This document shows positions 7,888 to 15,689 of a stretch of 42,668 bases of DNA, in pieces. Both the position numbers and the translations under genes were made by a program. The stretch covers positions 1 to 42,668 of the forward strand of contig DFHF01000014.1 in the NCBI GenBank assembly GCA_002371825.1, given 5' to 3'. The notes under the pieces were generated by a model. The model did not search any database, was not told where the DNA came from, and saw nothing but the letters and a program-made list of their open reading frames with translations. This DNA comes from Ruminococcus flavefaciens (GTDB lineage: Bacteria; Bacillota; Clostridia; Oscillospirales; Ruminococcaceae). How positions within the stretch are numbered: position 1 is the stretch's first letter; every line of letters starts with the position of its first letter.

Positions 7888-9519
7888 ATGATAAGCATGA
7901 AGAAAACTGATACAGACGATATCAAAACAAGCAGGGAGCCTGCGGAAGGCAGCTCCGGAATGCTTAAGAAAATGAAATACGGCACCATGTCACTTATCAC
8001 CATTGCGATAGTATGTGCTATAGTTATAGTGCTGAACGTTATGGCGACAGTCATGGAGAAGCGCCGTCCTATGAAAATAGACCTGACAGGCGATAACAGA
8101 TACGAGCTCAGTGATGAGACTATCGACGTCCTCAAAAATCTCGATCAGGATGTTGAGATACTTGTCACTATGCCCCGTACACAATTTGCTGAAATGTCAG
8201 AGCAGGCTGCATATAATTATGAGCTCTATCTGCGTATGTATCTCCAGGTAGAGCCGGAGCCCCTTGATTTCCCCTATGAGATGATACCGATCATCCTCGA
8301 TAAGTACGAGATGTACTCCAGACAGGGCGACGGAAAGGGCAAGGTCACTGTAAAATATGTAAACCTCAGCACCGACCCGGATGCTATCTCAAAGTATAAG
8401 CAGTACTACAACGGTGAGATAACCAAGGATAGCATGGTGTTCTACTCCGGAGAGAATGTAAGAGTGCTTGAGTCCTCGGATATCAGCAATATGATAATGG
8501 GTGACAAGGCTGCTGCTCAGAATCAGGTATTATCCCTGGTATTTGCAGGTGAAAGCACTATTACTTCACAGATAATGAACGTTACCGATTCTCATATCGT
8601 AAAGGTAGCCTTTGCTGATAAGATGAACGGAAAGAATATCTACAGGGACGATTATGCCAATATTGTAAAAACTCTCAATGATAATCTCCTTTCCAAGAAC
8701 GGCTATGAATGTACATCTGTGGATCTTGCCAGTGATAAGCTTGATACAGAGCTCTATGATATGGTAGTCATCCCTATGCCTCAGGTGGATTTCAGCGATG
8801 CTATCATCGAATCTCTCGGCAGCTTTATGTACAACGATGAGAAATACGGCAAGAATATGCTCTTTATCCCTGATCTGGCCAGCACAAATCTCACTAATAT
8901 CAATGAGTTCCTGGCTGACTGGAGTATAGAGGTAGAGCCGTGGGTACTCGGTGACCCCAATGCCATTGGAAACCAGCCCACAAATATCCTTCTCAATATT
9001 GCTGATGAGGAGTCCGTGGGAACTGTGCCCAATGATACTCTCCCGATCATAGCTCCATTCTCAAGAGAAGTAAGTGTACTCTCAAGAAATAATCAGTGTG
9101 TTACAACTGAGGTGCTCAAATCATCTGATACATCAGTGCCTTACAGCTTGCTTGATGAGAAGGCAGAGCCCTCTCTGGATGTGGGCGCAAGAAGCGTTGC
9201 AGTCAAGTCCACAAAGGAGCACGGAGTGCAGTTCGATGTATTCCGCAGCAGCATTCTTGTTCTGGGAAGCTCATTCATGACAGATGAAAACTATATCGTT
9301 CAGTCAAGCACATACAACAATGCAAATGTCCTGCTGAACATGCTCAATAAAATGACAGGCAAGGAGAACGGCGTGGTTATACCTGAAAAGGCTCTTCAGC
9401 ACGCAGTTATCGCTCCTACCGCAAAGCAGGAGAATCATATACTCATGATAATAGCAGCTATTCCTATCATAGTTGCCGGTATCGGTCTATTTGTTCTTAT
9501 AAGGAGAAGAAATCGATGA
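7888..9519 (+). CDS. GldG-like ABC transporter auxiliary protein
   Basis: The protein resembles GldG / ABC_transp_aux (PF09822-type) proteins. It has a short cytoplasmic N-terminus, one membrane segment at about residues 32-54, a large extracytoplasmic region of ~450 residues beginning with the typical MKIDLTGDNRYELSDETIDVL, and a second membrane anchor at the C-terminus (ILMIIAAIPIIVAGIGLFVLI) ending in an Arg-rich tail. The start is ambiguous: ATG 7888 sits very close to the AGGAAGG site, while ATG 7897 is 10 bases away and may be the true one (540 residues). The 3' end overlaps the next gene by four bases (ATGA). Confidence 0.88.
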   Translation: MISMKKTDTDDIKTSREPAEGSSGMLKKMKYGTMSLITIAIVCAIVIVLNVMATVMEKRRPMKIDLTGDNRYELSDETIDVLKNLDQDVEILVTMPRTQFAEMSEQAAYNYELYLRMYLQVEPEPLDFPYEMIPIILDKYEMYSRQGDGKGKVTVKYVNLSTDPDAISKYKQYYNGEITKDSMVFYSGENVRVLESSDISNMIMGDKAAAQNQVLSLVFAGESTITSQIMNVTDSHIVKVAFADKMNGKNIYRDDYANIVKTLNDNLLSKNGYECTSVDLASDKLDTELYDMVVIPMPQVDFSDAIIESLGSFMYNDEKYGKNMLFIPDLASTNLTNINEFLADWSIEVEPWVLGDPNAIGNQPTNILLNIADEESVGTVPNDTLPIIAPFSREVSVLSRNNQCVTTEVLKSSDTSVPYSLLDEKAEPSLDVGARSVAVKSTKEHGVQFDVFRSSILVLGSSFMTDENYIVQSSTYNNANVLLNMLNKMTGKENGVVIPEKALQHAVIAPTAKQENHILMIIAAIPIIVAGIGLFVLIRRRNR

Positions 9520-11120
9520 ATAAACAGCTCAAAGGTATCATCGGTCTTGGCGCAGTCCTCGTCGTTCTCGGCGGCGGACTGGCTGCACTGAAACTCACCG
9601 ATAATTCAGATAAGGACAGCTCGTCTTCATCCGAAATAACAGAGGAGACTACCACAAGAGCTTATGGTGCGGGAATAGTTCTGGTAGAGGACAGTACCGC
9701 ACTCCCCATAACTCCGGATCAGATCCCCGCAGATGAACCTGACTGGCATCTTCATCCGGCTCAGGGAACAGTAAAAACAATGGATGTCACAAACGAGAAT
9801 GGCAGCTTCAGCATTGTCAGGACCGGTACAGCAGATACAGGCAGCAGTGATGCAGCATCTGCAGAGTATACCATAAAGGACTATGAGGATGTGGTAATGG
9901 ATTACTCCGCACTCAGTTACCTCATGTCTGATATCAACGGCCTTACAGCAGTTTCTGTTATAGATGAAAACAGTTCTGACCTCTCAAAATTCGGACTGGA
10001 TAAGCCTGCGGCAACTGCTGAGGTCACCTACGAGGACGGAGTGGTAAGAAAGTTCTTCGTTGGTATAAAGAATCCTGCCGCACCTACACAGGTATACTTC
10101 AAGATAGAGGGCAATAACACTGTATATACAGTTTTCAATTCTGAAGTGGAAGACTTATTCAAGTCACCTACAGATTTTGTACAGCTCAGAATGCTGGATA
10201 AGTCTCAGGATAATTCAGATCCGATAGTGAGATCGCTTTCTGTGGACCGTAAGGATATCGATTACGATATTGTTATAGAATACGGCAAAAACAGCGATGA
10301 TTCCAAGGCAGGAGGCTCTTCTGCAAAGCATGAACTGGTAGAACCTGTAAATGCATATCTTGCAGTTGAGCGTTCTGAGAGCGTTACAAACGGTATGTTC
10401 GGATTTACTGCCGATGAAGTCTATGCGGTACACTGCACAGATGAGGATATCAAAAAGGCAGGTCTTGATGATCCCTTCTGCCGTGTAACTATGAAGTGCG
10501 ACGGCAAAGATGATCCGTATGTTATGCTTTTCAGCGATATCTATACCGATGACGATGAGGATACCGTCCGCAAGACCCACGTTATGTTTGAAGGCAGCAA
10601 TGTGATATTCACTGTTGCTGAGAGCAAGGTGCCGTGGACAAGTGTAATGCCTATAGACATTGCCTCAAGACTGGTTATCGTCAATAATGTATGGAATATC
10701 GACAGCATGACCTATGAGACTGCTGACGGCCGCAAAGAGGAGTTCAAGATAACTGCCAGGGATAAGAACAAGGATCACAAGGACTGCGATGCCAGTGACT
10801 TCGATACTACAAGAAACGGCCAGCCCTTCGATACAGAGCGCTACAGACAGCTCTATTCATTCCTTGTAAGATCAAACGGCGAGGAGTTCGCTCTTGATGC
10901 TGAGATACCTGCCGGAAAGCCTATGGTATCAGTAAATTACCATGACGCTTATCTCAAGGAGGATTTTTCGATCGAGTTCTATGATTACTCTGCAATGAAG
11001 ACGCTTATCGTTGTAAACGGTAAACCTAAATTTATCGGCACAAAGTCATATGCACAGACCCTTGTTGACAATATTGCAAGACTCGATACAAACGAGGATT
11101 ATGTTACGACCTGGAAATAA
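9516..11120 (+). CDS. DUF4340 domain protein, membrane anchored
   Basis: A 534-residue protein with an uncleaved N-terminal membrane anchor (residues ~7-27, GIIGLGAVLVVLGGGLAAL), a Ser/Thr/Glu linker, and a long extracytoplasmic region of repeated beta-rich segments. Phrases such as LSKFGLDKPAATAEVTYEDG and the later IKKAGLDDPFCRVTMKCDG are the repeated unit typical of DUF4340, which accompanies GldG-like genes in many phyla. It starts inside the end of the GldG-like gene (ATGA overlap), so the four proteins are probably made together and sit in one envelope complex. No enzymatic motif is visible. Confidence 0.87.
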   Translation: MNKQLKGIIGLGAVLVVLGGGLAALKLTDNSDKDSSSSSEITEETTTRAYGAGIVLVEDSTALPITPDQIPADEPDWHLHPAQGTVKTMDVTNENGSFSIVRTGTADTGSSDAASAEYTIKDYEDVVMDYSALSYLMSDINGLTAVSVIDENSSDLSKFGLDKPAATAEVTYEDGVVRKFFVGIKNPAAPTQVYFKIEGNNTVYTVFNSEVEDLFKSPTDFVQLRMLDKSQDNSDPIVRSLSVDRKDIDYDIVIEYGKNSDDSKAGGSSAKHELVEPVNAYLAVERSESVTNGMFGFTADEVYAVHCTDEDIKKAGLDDPFCRVTMKCDGKDDPYVMLFSDIYTDDDEDTVRKTHVMFEGSNVIFTVAESKVPWTSVMPIDIASRLVIVNNVWNIDSMTYETADGRKEEFKITARDKNKDHKDCDASDFDTTRNGQPFDTERYRQLYSFLVRSNGEEFALDAEIPAGKPMVSVNYHDAYLKEDFSIEFYDYSAMKTLIVVNGKPKFIGTKSYAQTLVDNIARLDTNEDYVTTWK

Positions 11121-11168
11121 TAAGGAGCGCATCTGATGGATATGCAGCTCCGGAAACGGAGGAATACT

Positions 11169-11441
11169 ATGAACGACAAGTTTTTTATGTATAAGGGATA
11201 CCCACTGGTGAGAAAGGGAAATGAGCTTTATTATGGCTATATGTCGGATCCCTTCGTTATTTGGATACAGATAATCGATACAAATGATGACAAATCTGCA
11301 AAGAAAGTCAGAGTAGTTCAGATGGCTACCAAGGTAGACGATCCGATGAAGGCTTTCGTAAAGAACACAGAAAAGGAATGTGGTCTTTATGAGGCGCTGG
11401 ATATCGCAAATGTCTGGCTTGAAAAGGCTCTCGGCAATTGA
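11169..11441 (+). CDS. Conserved small protein of unknown function, last gene of the Gld-like operon
   Basis: This 90-residue soluble protein begins MNDKFFMYKGYPLVRKGN and contains ELYYGYMSDPFVIWIQI and VRVVQMATKVDDPMKAF. I start at ATG 11169 because GGAGG lies 6 bases upstream and the N-terminus then begins with an ordered motif. An earlier in-frame ATG at 11136 also has a GGAG site, so a 101-residue form is possible. The family is familiar in ruminal Clostridia as a hypothetical protein, but no function is known to me. It follows the DUF4340 gene by 48 bases and precedes a terminator, so it appears to be the tail of that operon. Confidence 0.78.
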   Translation: MNDKFFMYKGYPLVRKGNELYYGYMSDPFVIWIQIIDTNDDKSAKKVRVVQMATKVDDPMKAFVKNTEKECGLYEALDIANVWLEKALGN

Positions 11442-11480
11442 CGTATGAACTGGCATTGTCCATAAAGGAGAATAAAAACT

Positions 11481-11524
11481 GATCGGGGAAGGAGCTTCAT
11501 AAAAAGTTCCTTCCCCGATCTTTT
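11481..11524 (+). terminator. Intrinsic terminator of the Gld-like operon
   Basis: A 13-bp or longer stem GATCGGGGAAGGA pairs with TCCTTCCCCGATC (11508-11520) around an A-rich loop and is followed by TTTT. It lies 40 bases after the stop of the 90-residue gene. Confidence 0.9.
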
Positions 11525-11542
11525 ATGTGTTGTTTATATGCA

Positions 11543-11723
11543 GAAAAGCTCCTCTTAAAGAGGAGCTCAGAGCCTGACAAAAATATTGGTGAATATCGTT
11601 GATGGCGTTTTCCCTTGCAAAGGCAGCAGCCGGATGTAGGGATGCCCATTGGGCGTCCGTGGCTGATATCATCTTATATCTGACTTTATTGACAAAATGA
11701 AAGCTCCTCTTAAAGAGGAGCTT
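11543..11723. repeat. Identical 25-base hairpin pair bracketing a REP-like sequence
   Basis: The 25-base sequence at 11543-11567 occurs again, identical, at 11699-11723. Each copy is a hairpin with an 8-bp stem AGCTCCTC/GAGGAGCT and a TTAAA loop. Between the copies, GGATGCCC (11640-11647) and GGGCGTCC (11651-11658) form a further 8-bp stem with one G-U pair. The sequence around it (atgtaggg...gtccgtgg) resembles small dispersed palindromic repeats seen between genes in Clostridia. This covers most of the gene-free stretch 11442-11730. Confidence 0.7.
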
Positions 11724-11728
11724 TTTTA
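11699..11728. terminator. Hairpin with U-run between convergent genes
   Basis: The second copy of the 25-base hairpin is followed on the + strand by a run of six Ts, making a good intrinsic terminator. On the - strand it lies directly after the Big2-protein stop and has AAAAAA before it and TTTC after it, so it can serve both directions. Confidence 0.75.
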
Positions 11729-11730
11729 CT

Positions 11731-12258
11731 TTAGTCAGTGACCATGACCTTTATCTGAGCTTCCTTTGTAGGATCAGAAGCAGAACGTACTGTTATGTAG
11801 CAGTCTCCGGGAGCAACACCTGTGATATGGCCGTACTGGTCAACGGTAGCTATCTTATCGTTGTCAGATGACCAGCGCTCGTCGTCCTCGGTAGTTCCGT
11901 CGGGGTATTCATCGATCCAAGCTGTATCGGTCTCACCAACAGCAAGGGCATAGGTGTACTTACGCATTTTGAATTCACCTGTCTGAGCGCTGCTTACAGT
12001 AGTAGTTTCAACGGTAGCAGCTTCGGTAGTGATAGTAGGTACAGTAGCGGTTACCGGTACTGTTGTAGTGGTGACCGTATTGGTATTTGAATTTGATGAT
12101 CCGCTGCTTTTCTTGCTGTCCTTTGAGCAGCCCTTGGCGATCAGTATGATTATCATAAGCACTATGAATGCAATGACACAAAGCGCAGTAAGCTGTCTTT
12201 TTCTGGCAGTTTCTTTTGAGATCCTTTTTCTGGGTCTGTGGGAGTAATTGTTGTCCAT
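11731..12258 (-). CDS. Membrane-anchored protein with a Big2 (bacterial Ig-like) domain
   Basis: This 175-residue protein has a basic cytoplasmic N-terminus (RPRKRISKETARKRQ), one membrane segment at about residues 25-43, a Ser/Asn/Thr/Val-rich linker, and a C-terminal Ig-like Big2 domain with the signature WSSDNDKIATVDQYGHITG and GDCYITVRS. It should sit on the outer face of the membrane. I start at ATG 12258, downstream of an AAGGGAT site. A frame from 12324 would add 22 residues that overlap the -10 box. A promoter just upstream and a terminator downstream make it a single-gene unit. Function is unknown; Big2 domains usually mediate adhesion or carbohydrate contact. Confidence 0.88.
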   Translation of the reverse strand: MDNNYSHRPRKRISKETARKRQLTALCVIAFIVLMIIILIAKGCSKDSKKSSGSSNSNTNTVTTTTVPVTATVPTITTEAATVETTTVSSAQTGEFKMRKYTYALAVGETDTAWIDEYPDGTTEDDERWSSDNDKIATVDQYGHITGVAPGDCYITVRSASDPTKEAQIKVMVTD

Positions 12259-12312
12259 ATTCTTCGATCCCTTCATTATCAATGTAAAAAGGCTGAAAAA
12301 CACCTTATAAAT

Positions 12313-12341
12313 ATTATAACACAATCAGTTTAAAATGTCAC
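12313..12341 (-). promoter_or_regulatory. Sigma-A promoter of the Big2-protein gene
   Basis: Read on the - strand, GTGACA (12336-12341) and TATAAT (12313-12318) are separated by 17 bases. The predicted start lies about 48 bases before ATG 12258. Confidence 0.8.
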
Positions 12342-12470
12342 GCATTTTTACGGCTATCCTGTAAAATTCTCGCAGTTTAACATATTAGGGACTTGTTTTT
12401 TGTCGGTTTTCACAAATAGAGGGAGAAAAAACTGGCTTTTGTGAATAATCAGAGGCTTCATAAATAAAAA

Positions 12471-12497
12471 GGCGGACCAAAAAGGTCCGCCTTTTTT
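12471..12497 (-). terminator. Intrinsic terminator of groESL
   Basis: An 8-bp perfect stem GGCGGACC/GGTCCGCC around a 5-A loop lies 12 bases after the groEL stop, with T-runs on both sides so it can work in either direction. The rest of 12342-12470 holds only a weak pairing, TTCACAAA with TTTGTGAA near 12409-12444, and no gene. Confidence 0.9.
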
Positions 12498-12509
12498 ATA
12501 CATTATGAA

Positions 12510-14132
12510 TTAGTACATTCCGCCTGCGGGCATAGCAGGAGCAGCAGGAGCGTCCTCCTTGATATCAGCAACAAGGCTCTCAGTTGTGAGCACCATAGAT
12601 GCAACTGAAGCAGCATTCTGGAGTGCTGAACGAGTTACCTTAGTAGGATCAACGATACCTGCGGGGATCATATCGCAGTATGTCTCATTGTAAGCATCGA
12701 AGCCGTAGCCTGCCTTGCGTGAGCGGATGATCTTGTCAACGATAACGCTTCCTTCAAGACCAGCATTCTCAGCGATCTGACGTACAGGAGCCTCAAGAGC
12801 CTTGAGGATGATCTTAGCACCGGTCTTCTCGTCGCCTTCAAGGCCGTTTATCATCTTGGAAACAGCAGGAATAGCGTTGATGAATGCTGTACCGCCGCCT
12901 GCAACGATACCCTCTTCAACAGCAGCCTTTGTAGCAGCAAGGGCATCCTCGATACGGAGCTTCTTTTCCTTCATTTCAACTTCTGTAGCAGCACCTACCT
13001 TGATAACTGCAACACCGCCGGCAAGCTTAGCAAGTCTTTCCTGAAGTTTCTCACGGTCGAAGTCTGATGTAGTATTTTCGATAGCATTTCTGATCTGAGC
13101 AACTCTGGACTTGATAGCTTCCTTATCGCCGGCACCGTCAACGATGATAGTGTTCTCCTTCTGGATAACAACCTGCTTAGCCTGGCCGAGCTGATCGATA
13201 GTAGTCTCGCTGAGTTCGAGGCCGAGCTCAGAAGAGATGACCTCACCGCCTGTAAGAACAGCGATATCCTTCAGCATCTCCTTGCGTCTGTCGCCGAATC
13301 CGGGAGCCTTTACAGCGGCAACCTTGAATGTTCCACGGAGGTTATTGAGTATGATAGTTGTAAGAGCCTCGCCCTCAACGTCCTCAGCAATGATAACGAG
13401 CTTCTTGCCCATTTTTACGATCTGCTCAAGGAGGGGAAGGATCTCCTGGATAGATGAGATCTTCTTATCTGTGATAAGGATGTAAGCGTCGTCATAAACA
13501 GCTTCCATCTTGTCAGCATCAGTTACCATATAGGGTGAGATGTAGCCTCTGTCGAACTGCATACCCTCAACAACTTCGCTGTATGTTTCAGCAGTCTTGC
13601 TCTCTTCGATGGTGATAACGCCGTCGGATGTTACCTTCTCCATAGCCTCAGCGATGAGCTTGCCGACCTTTTCGTCAGCGGATGAAACTGTGCCGACTCT
13701 TGCGATATCCTCAGAGCCTGTAACAGCCTTTGAGTTAGCAATGATAGTCTCAACAGCAGTATCAACAGCCTTTGAGATACCCTTCTTGAGGATCATCGGA
13801 TTAGCGCCTGCTGCAATATTCTTCATACCCTCACGAACGATAGTCTGAGCGAGAAGGGTAGCAGTAGTTGTACCGTCGCCGGCAGCATCGTTTGTCTTTG
13901 TAGCAACTTCCTTAACGAGCTGAGCGCCCATATTCTCGAAAGCGTCCTCAAGCTCGATATCCTTAGCGATAGTAACACCGTCGTTTGTGATGAGGGGAGC
14001 GCCGAACTTCTTATCGAGAACAACGTTTCTTCCCTTAGGACCCATTGTTATTCTTACTGTATCAGCAAGCTTGTCAATACCTGCCTGAAGAGCCTTTCTT
14101 GCGTCTTCTCCGTACTTTATATTCTTAGCCAT
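12510..14132 (-). CDS. groEL: Chaperonin GroEL (Hsp60)
   Basis: GroEL is the 14-subunit ATP-driven folding chamber. At 540 residues it is the normal length. Clear family motifs are the start AKNIKYGEDARKALQAGIDK, the ATP-binding MGPKGRNVVLDKKFG and NDAAGDGTTTATLLAQ, and the chaperonin signature AATEVEMKEKKLRIEDALAAT. The C-terminus ends PAMPAGGMY, a shortened form of the usual GGM tail. AAAGGAG lies 10 bases before the ATG. It follows groES by 132 bases and shares its CIRCE-controlled promoter. Confidence 0.98.
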   Translation of the reverse strand: MAKNIKYGEDARKALQAGIDKLADTVRITMGPKGRNVVLDKKFGAPLITNDGVTIAKDIELEDAFENMGAQLVKEVATKTNDAAGDGTTTATLLAQTIVREGMKNIAAGANPMILKKGISKAVDTAVETIIANSKAVTGSEDIARVGTVSSADEKVGKLIAEAMEKVTSDGVITIEESKTAETYSEVVEGMQFDRGYISPYMVTDADKMEAVYDDAYILITDKKISSIQEILPLLEQIVKMGKKLVIIAEDVEGEALTTIILNNLRGTFKVAAVKAPGFGDRRKEMLKDIAVLTGGEVISSELGLELSETTIDQLGQAKQVVIQKENTIIVDGAGDKEAIKSRVAQIRNAIENTTSDFDREKLQERLAKLAGGVAVIKVGAATEVEMKEKKLRIEDALAATKAAVEEGIVAGGGTAFINAIPAVSKMINGLEGDEKTGAKIILKALEAPVRQIAENAGLEGSVIVDKIIRSRKAGYGFDAYNETYCDMIPAGIVDPTKVTRSALQNAASVASMVLTTESLVADIKEDAPAAPAMPAGGMY

Positions 14133-14166
14133 GATAAATTACTCCTTTAAATCAATTCTTGATCTG

Positions 14167-14267
14167 TAATGCGTAATTATTTTTGCTTGCTTACGCTCAC
14201 GGATCATATGCTTTTAATTGTCACCGTCAAGTGAGACCGATAATTGCGAATTATGCATTACGCATTA
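14167..14267. repeat. Inverted-repeat element in the groES-groEL spacer
   Basis: TAATGCGTAAT at 14167-14177 and ATTACGCATTA at 14257-14267 form a perfect 11-base inverted repeat about 90 bases apart. The flanks (gcgaattatgcattacgcatta) have the composition of miniature dispersed repeats common in Firmicutes intergenic DNA. The right arm includes the groES stop codon (14265-14267). The element lengthens an otherwise usually short spacer. Confidence 0.6.
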
Positions 14268-14537
14268 TTTTACTATTGCGAGGATGTCTTCCATTCTTAC
14301 GATGATGTACTCCTCACCCTCAAGCTTAACGTTTGTGCCTGAGTACTTGGATATGAGGACCTTATCGCCCTTCTTTACTTCCATTTTTACATCTGAAGTT
14401 CCGGGGCCTACCTCTACGACCTCAGCAACTTCCGGCTTTTCCTTAGCTGAACCGGAGAGGATGATGCCGCTCTTTGTAGTTTCTTCTGCCTCGACCATTT
14501 TTACGACAACTCTGTCCTGTAAAGGTTTTATAGTCAT
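14265..14537 (-). CDS. groES: Co-chaperonin GroES (Hsp10)
   Basis: GroES caps the GroEL cylinder. The 90-residue protein shows the whole family pattern: MTIKPLQDRVVVKMVEAEE, the mobile loop TTKSGIILSGSAKEKPE, and the ending KLEGEEYIIVRMEDILAIVK. A GGAGG site lies 8 bases before the ATG. It is the first gene of the groESL operon with CIRCE in its 5' leader. Confidence 0.98.
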   Translation of the reverse strand: MTIKPLQDRVVVKMVEAEETTKSGIILSGSAKEKPEVAEVVEVGPGTSDVKMEVKKGDKVLISKYSGTNVKLEGEEYIIVRMEDILAIVK

Positions 14538-14573
14538 GATATATACCTCCTGAAAAATAATTAGCTGTTTAGT

Positions 14574-14600
14574 TTAGCACTCTCTTTCTTTGAGTGCTAA
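14574..14600 (-). promoter_or_regulatory. CIRCE operator of groESL
   Basis: TTAGCACTC, nine bases, GAGTGCTAA: a perfect match to CIRCE, the binding site of the heat-shock repressor HrcA. It lies 37 bases before the groES ATG, at the predicted transcription start. hrcA itself is not in this window. Confidence 0.97.
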
Positions 14601-14604
14601 GTAT

Positions 14605-14632
14605 ATTTTACCACCTTTTTACAAGAAATCAA
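14605..14632 (-). promoter_or_regulatory. Sigma-A promoter of groESL
   Basis: On the - strand, TTGATT (14627-14632) and TAAAAT (14605-14610) are 16 bases apart and directly precede the CIRCE element, the usual arrangement for HrcA control. Confidence 0.7.
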
Positions 14633-14650
14633 GACTTTTCAGCAAGCTTT

Positions 14651-14675
14651 CACAATTTTTGGAATTGTGCACAAT
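14651..14675. promoter_or_regulatory. Palindrome cluster upstream of groES
   Basis: ATTGTGCACAAT (14664-14675) is a perfect 12-base palindrome. An additional inverted CACAATT at 14651-14657 pairs with AATTGTG at 14663-14669. The cluster lies upstream of the groESL -35 and about 140 bases before the divergent response-regulator promoter. It could be an operator for either side. No regulator is identified. Confidence 0.4.
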
Positions 14676-14812
14676 AAGTTGAAAAGACTGTTGAAAACTC
14701 AAAACTTCTTCAAGCCGTTTCCATATCTAAGACCTGAAAACCATAGCTCCGGATATGCTGATAAGTTGAACGGAGTTTAAAGCAATTTTATTTATTTTTT
14801 GTTTATTTTTTG

Positions 14813-14841
14813 TTGACAATATCTTCGATTTGCGTTATAAT
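14813..14841 (+). promoter_or_regulatory. Consensus sigma-A promoter of the two-component / htrA operon
   Basis: TTGACA (14813-14818), a 17-base spacer and TATAAT (14836-14841): both hexamers match the consensus exactly. The start would lie about 37 bases before ATG 14885. The tract upstream (14780-14812) is T-rich, like an UP element on the other strand. Confidence 0.93.
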
Positions 14842-14884
14842 AAAAGTAACATTCTATTAATAAAGGAAATGAGGTTTGTTCAAA

Positions 14885-15592
14885 ATGGCTATAGATAAAA
14901 GTTTAAAAGTCCTTATTGTTGATGACGACAAAAATATCTGCGACCTTCTCAGACTTTATCTCGAAAAGGACGGCTATGGTGTTATCCTCTCCCATGACGG
15001 TGAGGAGGCTGTAGTAAAATTCAACGCTCTCAAGCCTGATATGGTGCTCCTTGATATCATGCTCCCCGGAATGGACGGATGGCAGGTATGCCGTGAGATA
15101 AGAAAGAAGTCCAATGTTCCGATAATCATGATAACTGCCAAGGGCGAGACCATCGACAAGGTCATAGGCCTTGAGCTGGGTGCTGATGACTATATCGTAA
15201 AGCCTTTTGATGCAAAGGAAGTTATTGCCCGTATAAATGCCGTTACCCGCCGTGTGGGTACAGGCGCTGCTGAGCCTGAGGTGAAGGAAGTTCACTATGA
15301 CAAGCTCTCCGTTAATATGACCCGCTATGAGCTTAAGGTCAACGGAAAGACTATAGATACTCCTCCTAAGGAGCTGGAGCTCCTCTTCTACCTTGCTTCA
15401 AATCCGAACAGGGTATATACCCGTGACCAGCTTCTCGATGAAGTATGGGGATTTGAATACTATGGTGATTCCCGTACAATAGATGTACACATCAAGCGCC
15501 TCCGTGAAAAGCTGGAGGGAGTTTCCGATAAGTGGGCTCTCAAGACAGTCTGGGGCGTGGGCTATAAATTTGAGGCCGACGAAGAGGAATAA
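14885..15592 (+). CDS. OmpR/PhoB-family response regulator
   Basis: A 235-residue two-domain regulator. The receiver domain has VLIVDDDKNI (acidic pocket Asp13-15), the phospho-acceptor Asp57 in VLLDIMLPGMDGW, and the switch Lys in DYIVKPFD. The C-terminal winged helix shows PPKELELLFYLASNPNRVYTR and WGFEYYGDSRTIDVHIKRLR. I start at ATG 14885 with GAGG 10 bases upstream; a TTG at 14876 would add three residues. The gene is followed by its kinase and an HtrA protease, which recalls the CssRS-HtrA secretion-stress and WalRK-HtrC arrangements. The signal here is unknown. Confidence 0.95.
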   Translation: MAIDKSLKVLIVDDDKNICDLLRLYLEKDGYGVILSHDGEEAVVKFNALKPDMVLLDIMLPGMDGWQVCREIRKKSNVPIIMITAKGETIDKVIGLELGADDYIVKPFDAKEVIARINAVTRRVGTGAAEPEVKEVHYDKLSVNMTRYELKVNGKTIDTPPKELELLFYLASNPNRVYTRDQLLDEVWGFEYYGDSRTIDVHIKRLREKLEGVSDKWALKTVWGVGYKFEADEEE

Positions 15593-15646
15593 TGCTCCGT
15601 CTGCCGGATGTATTGCAGACAGCTTCTTGCTGACTCTAATCATTAT

Positions 15647-15671
15647 CAGGGGACAGCCGTCCCCTGTTTTT
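15647..15671 (+). terminator. Intrinsic terminator between regulator and kinase genes
   Basis: CAGGGGAC pairs with GTCCCCTG in a perfect 8-bp stem with a 4-base AGCC loop, followed at once by TTTTT. It lies between the response-regulator stop and the kinase start in the same direction, so it probably lowers kinase and htrA transcription compared with the regulator. Confidence 0.85.
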
Positions 15672-15689
15672 ATACCGAGGTGAAACACT

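Noticed and set aside
11602..11700. 32-codon + frame in the REP-like interval
   Set aside because: No ribosome site, and the sequence is better explained by palindromic repeat structure.
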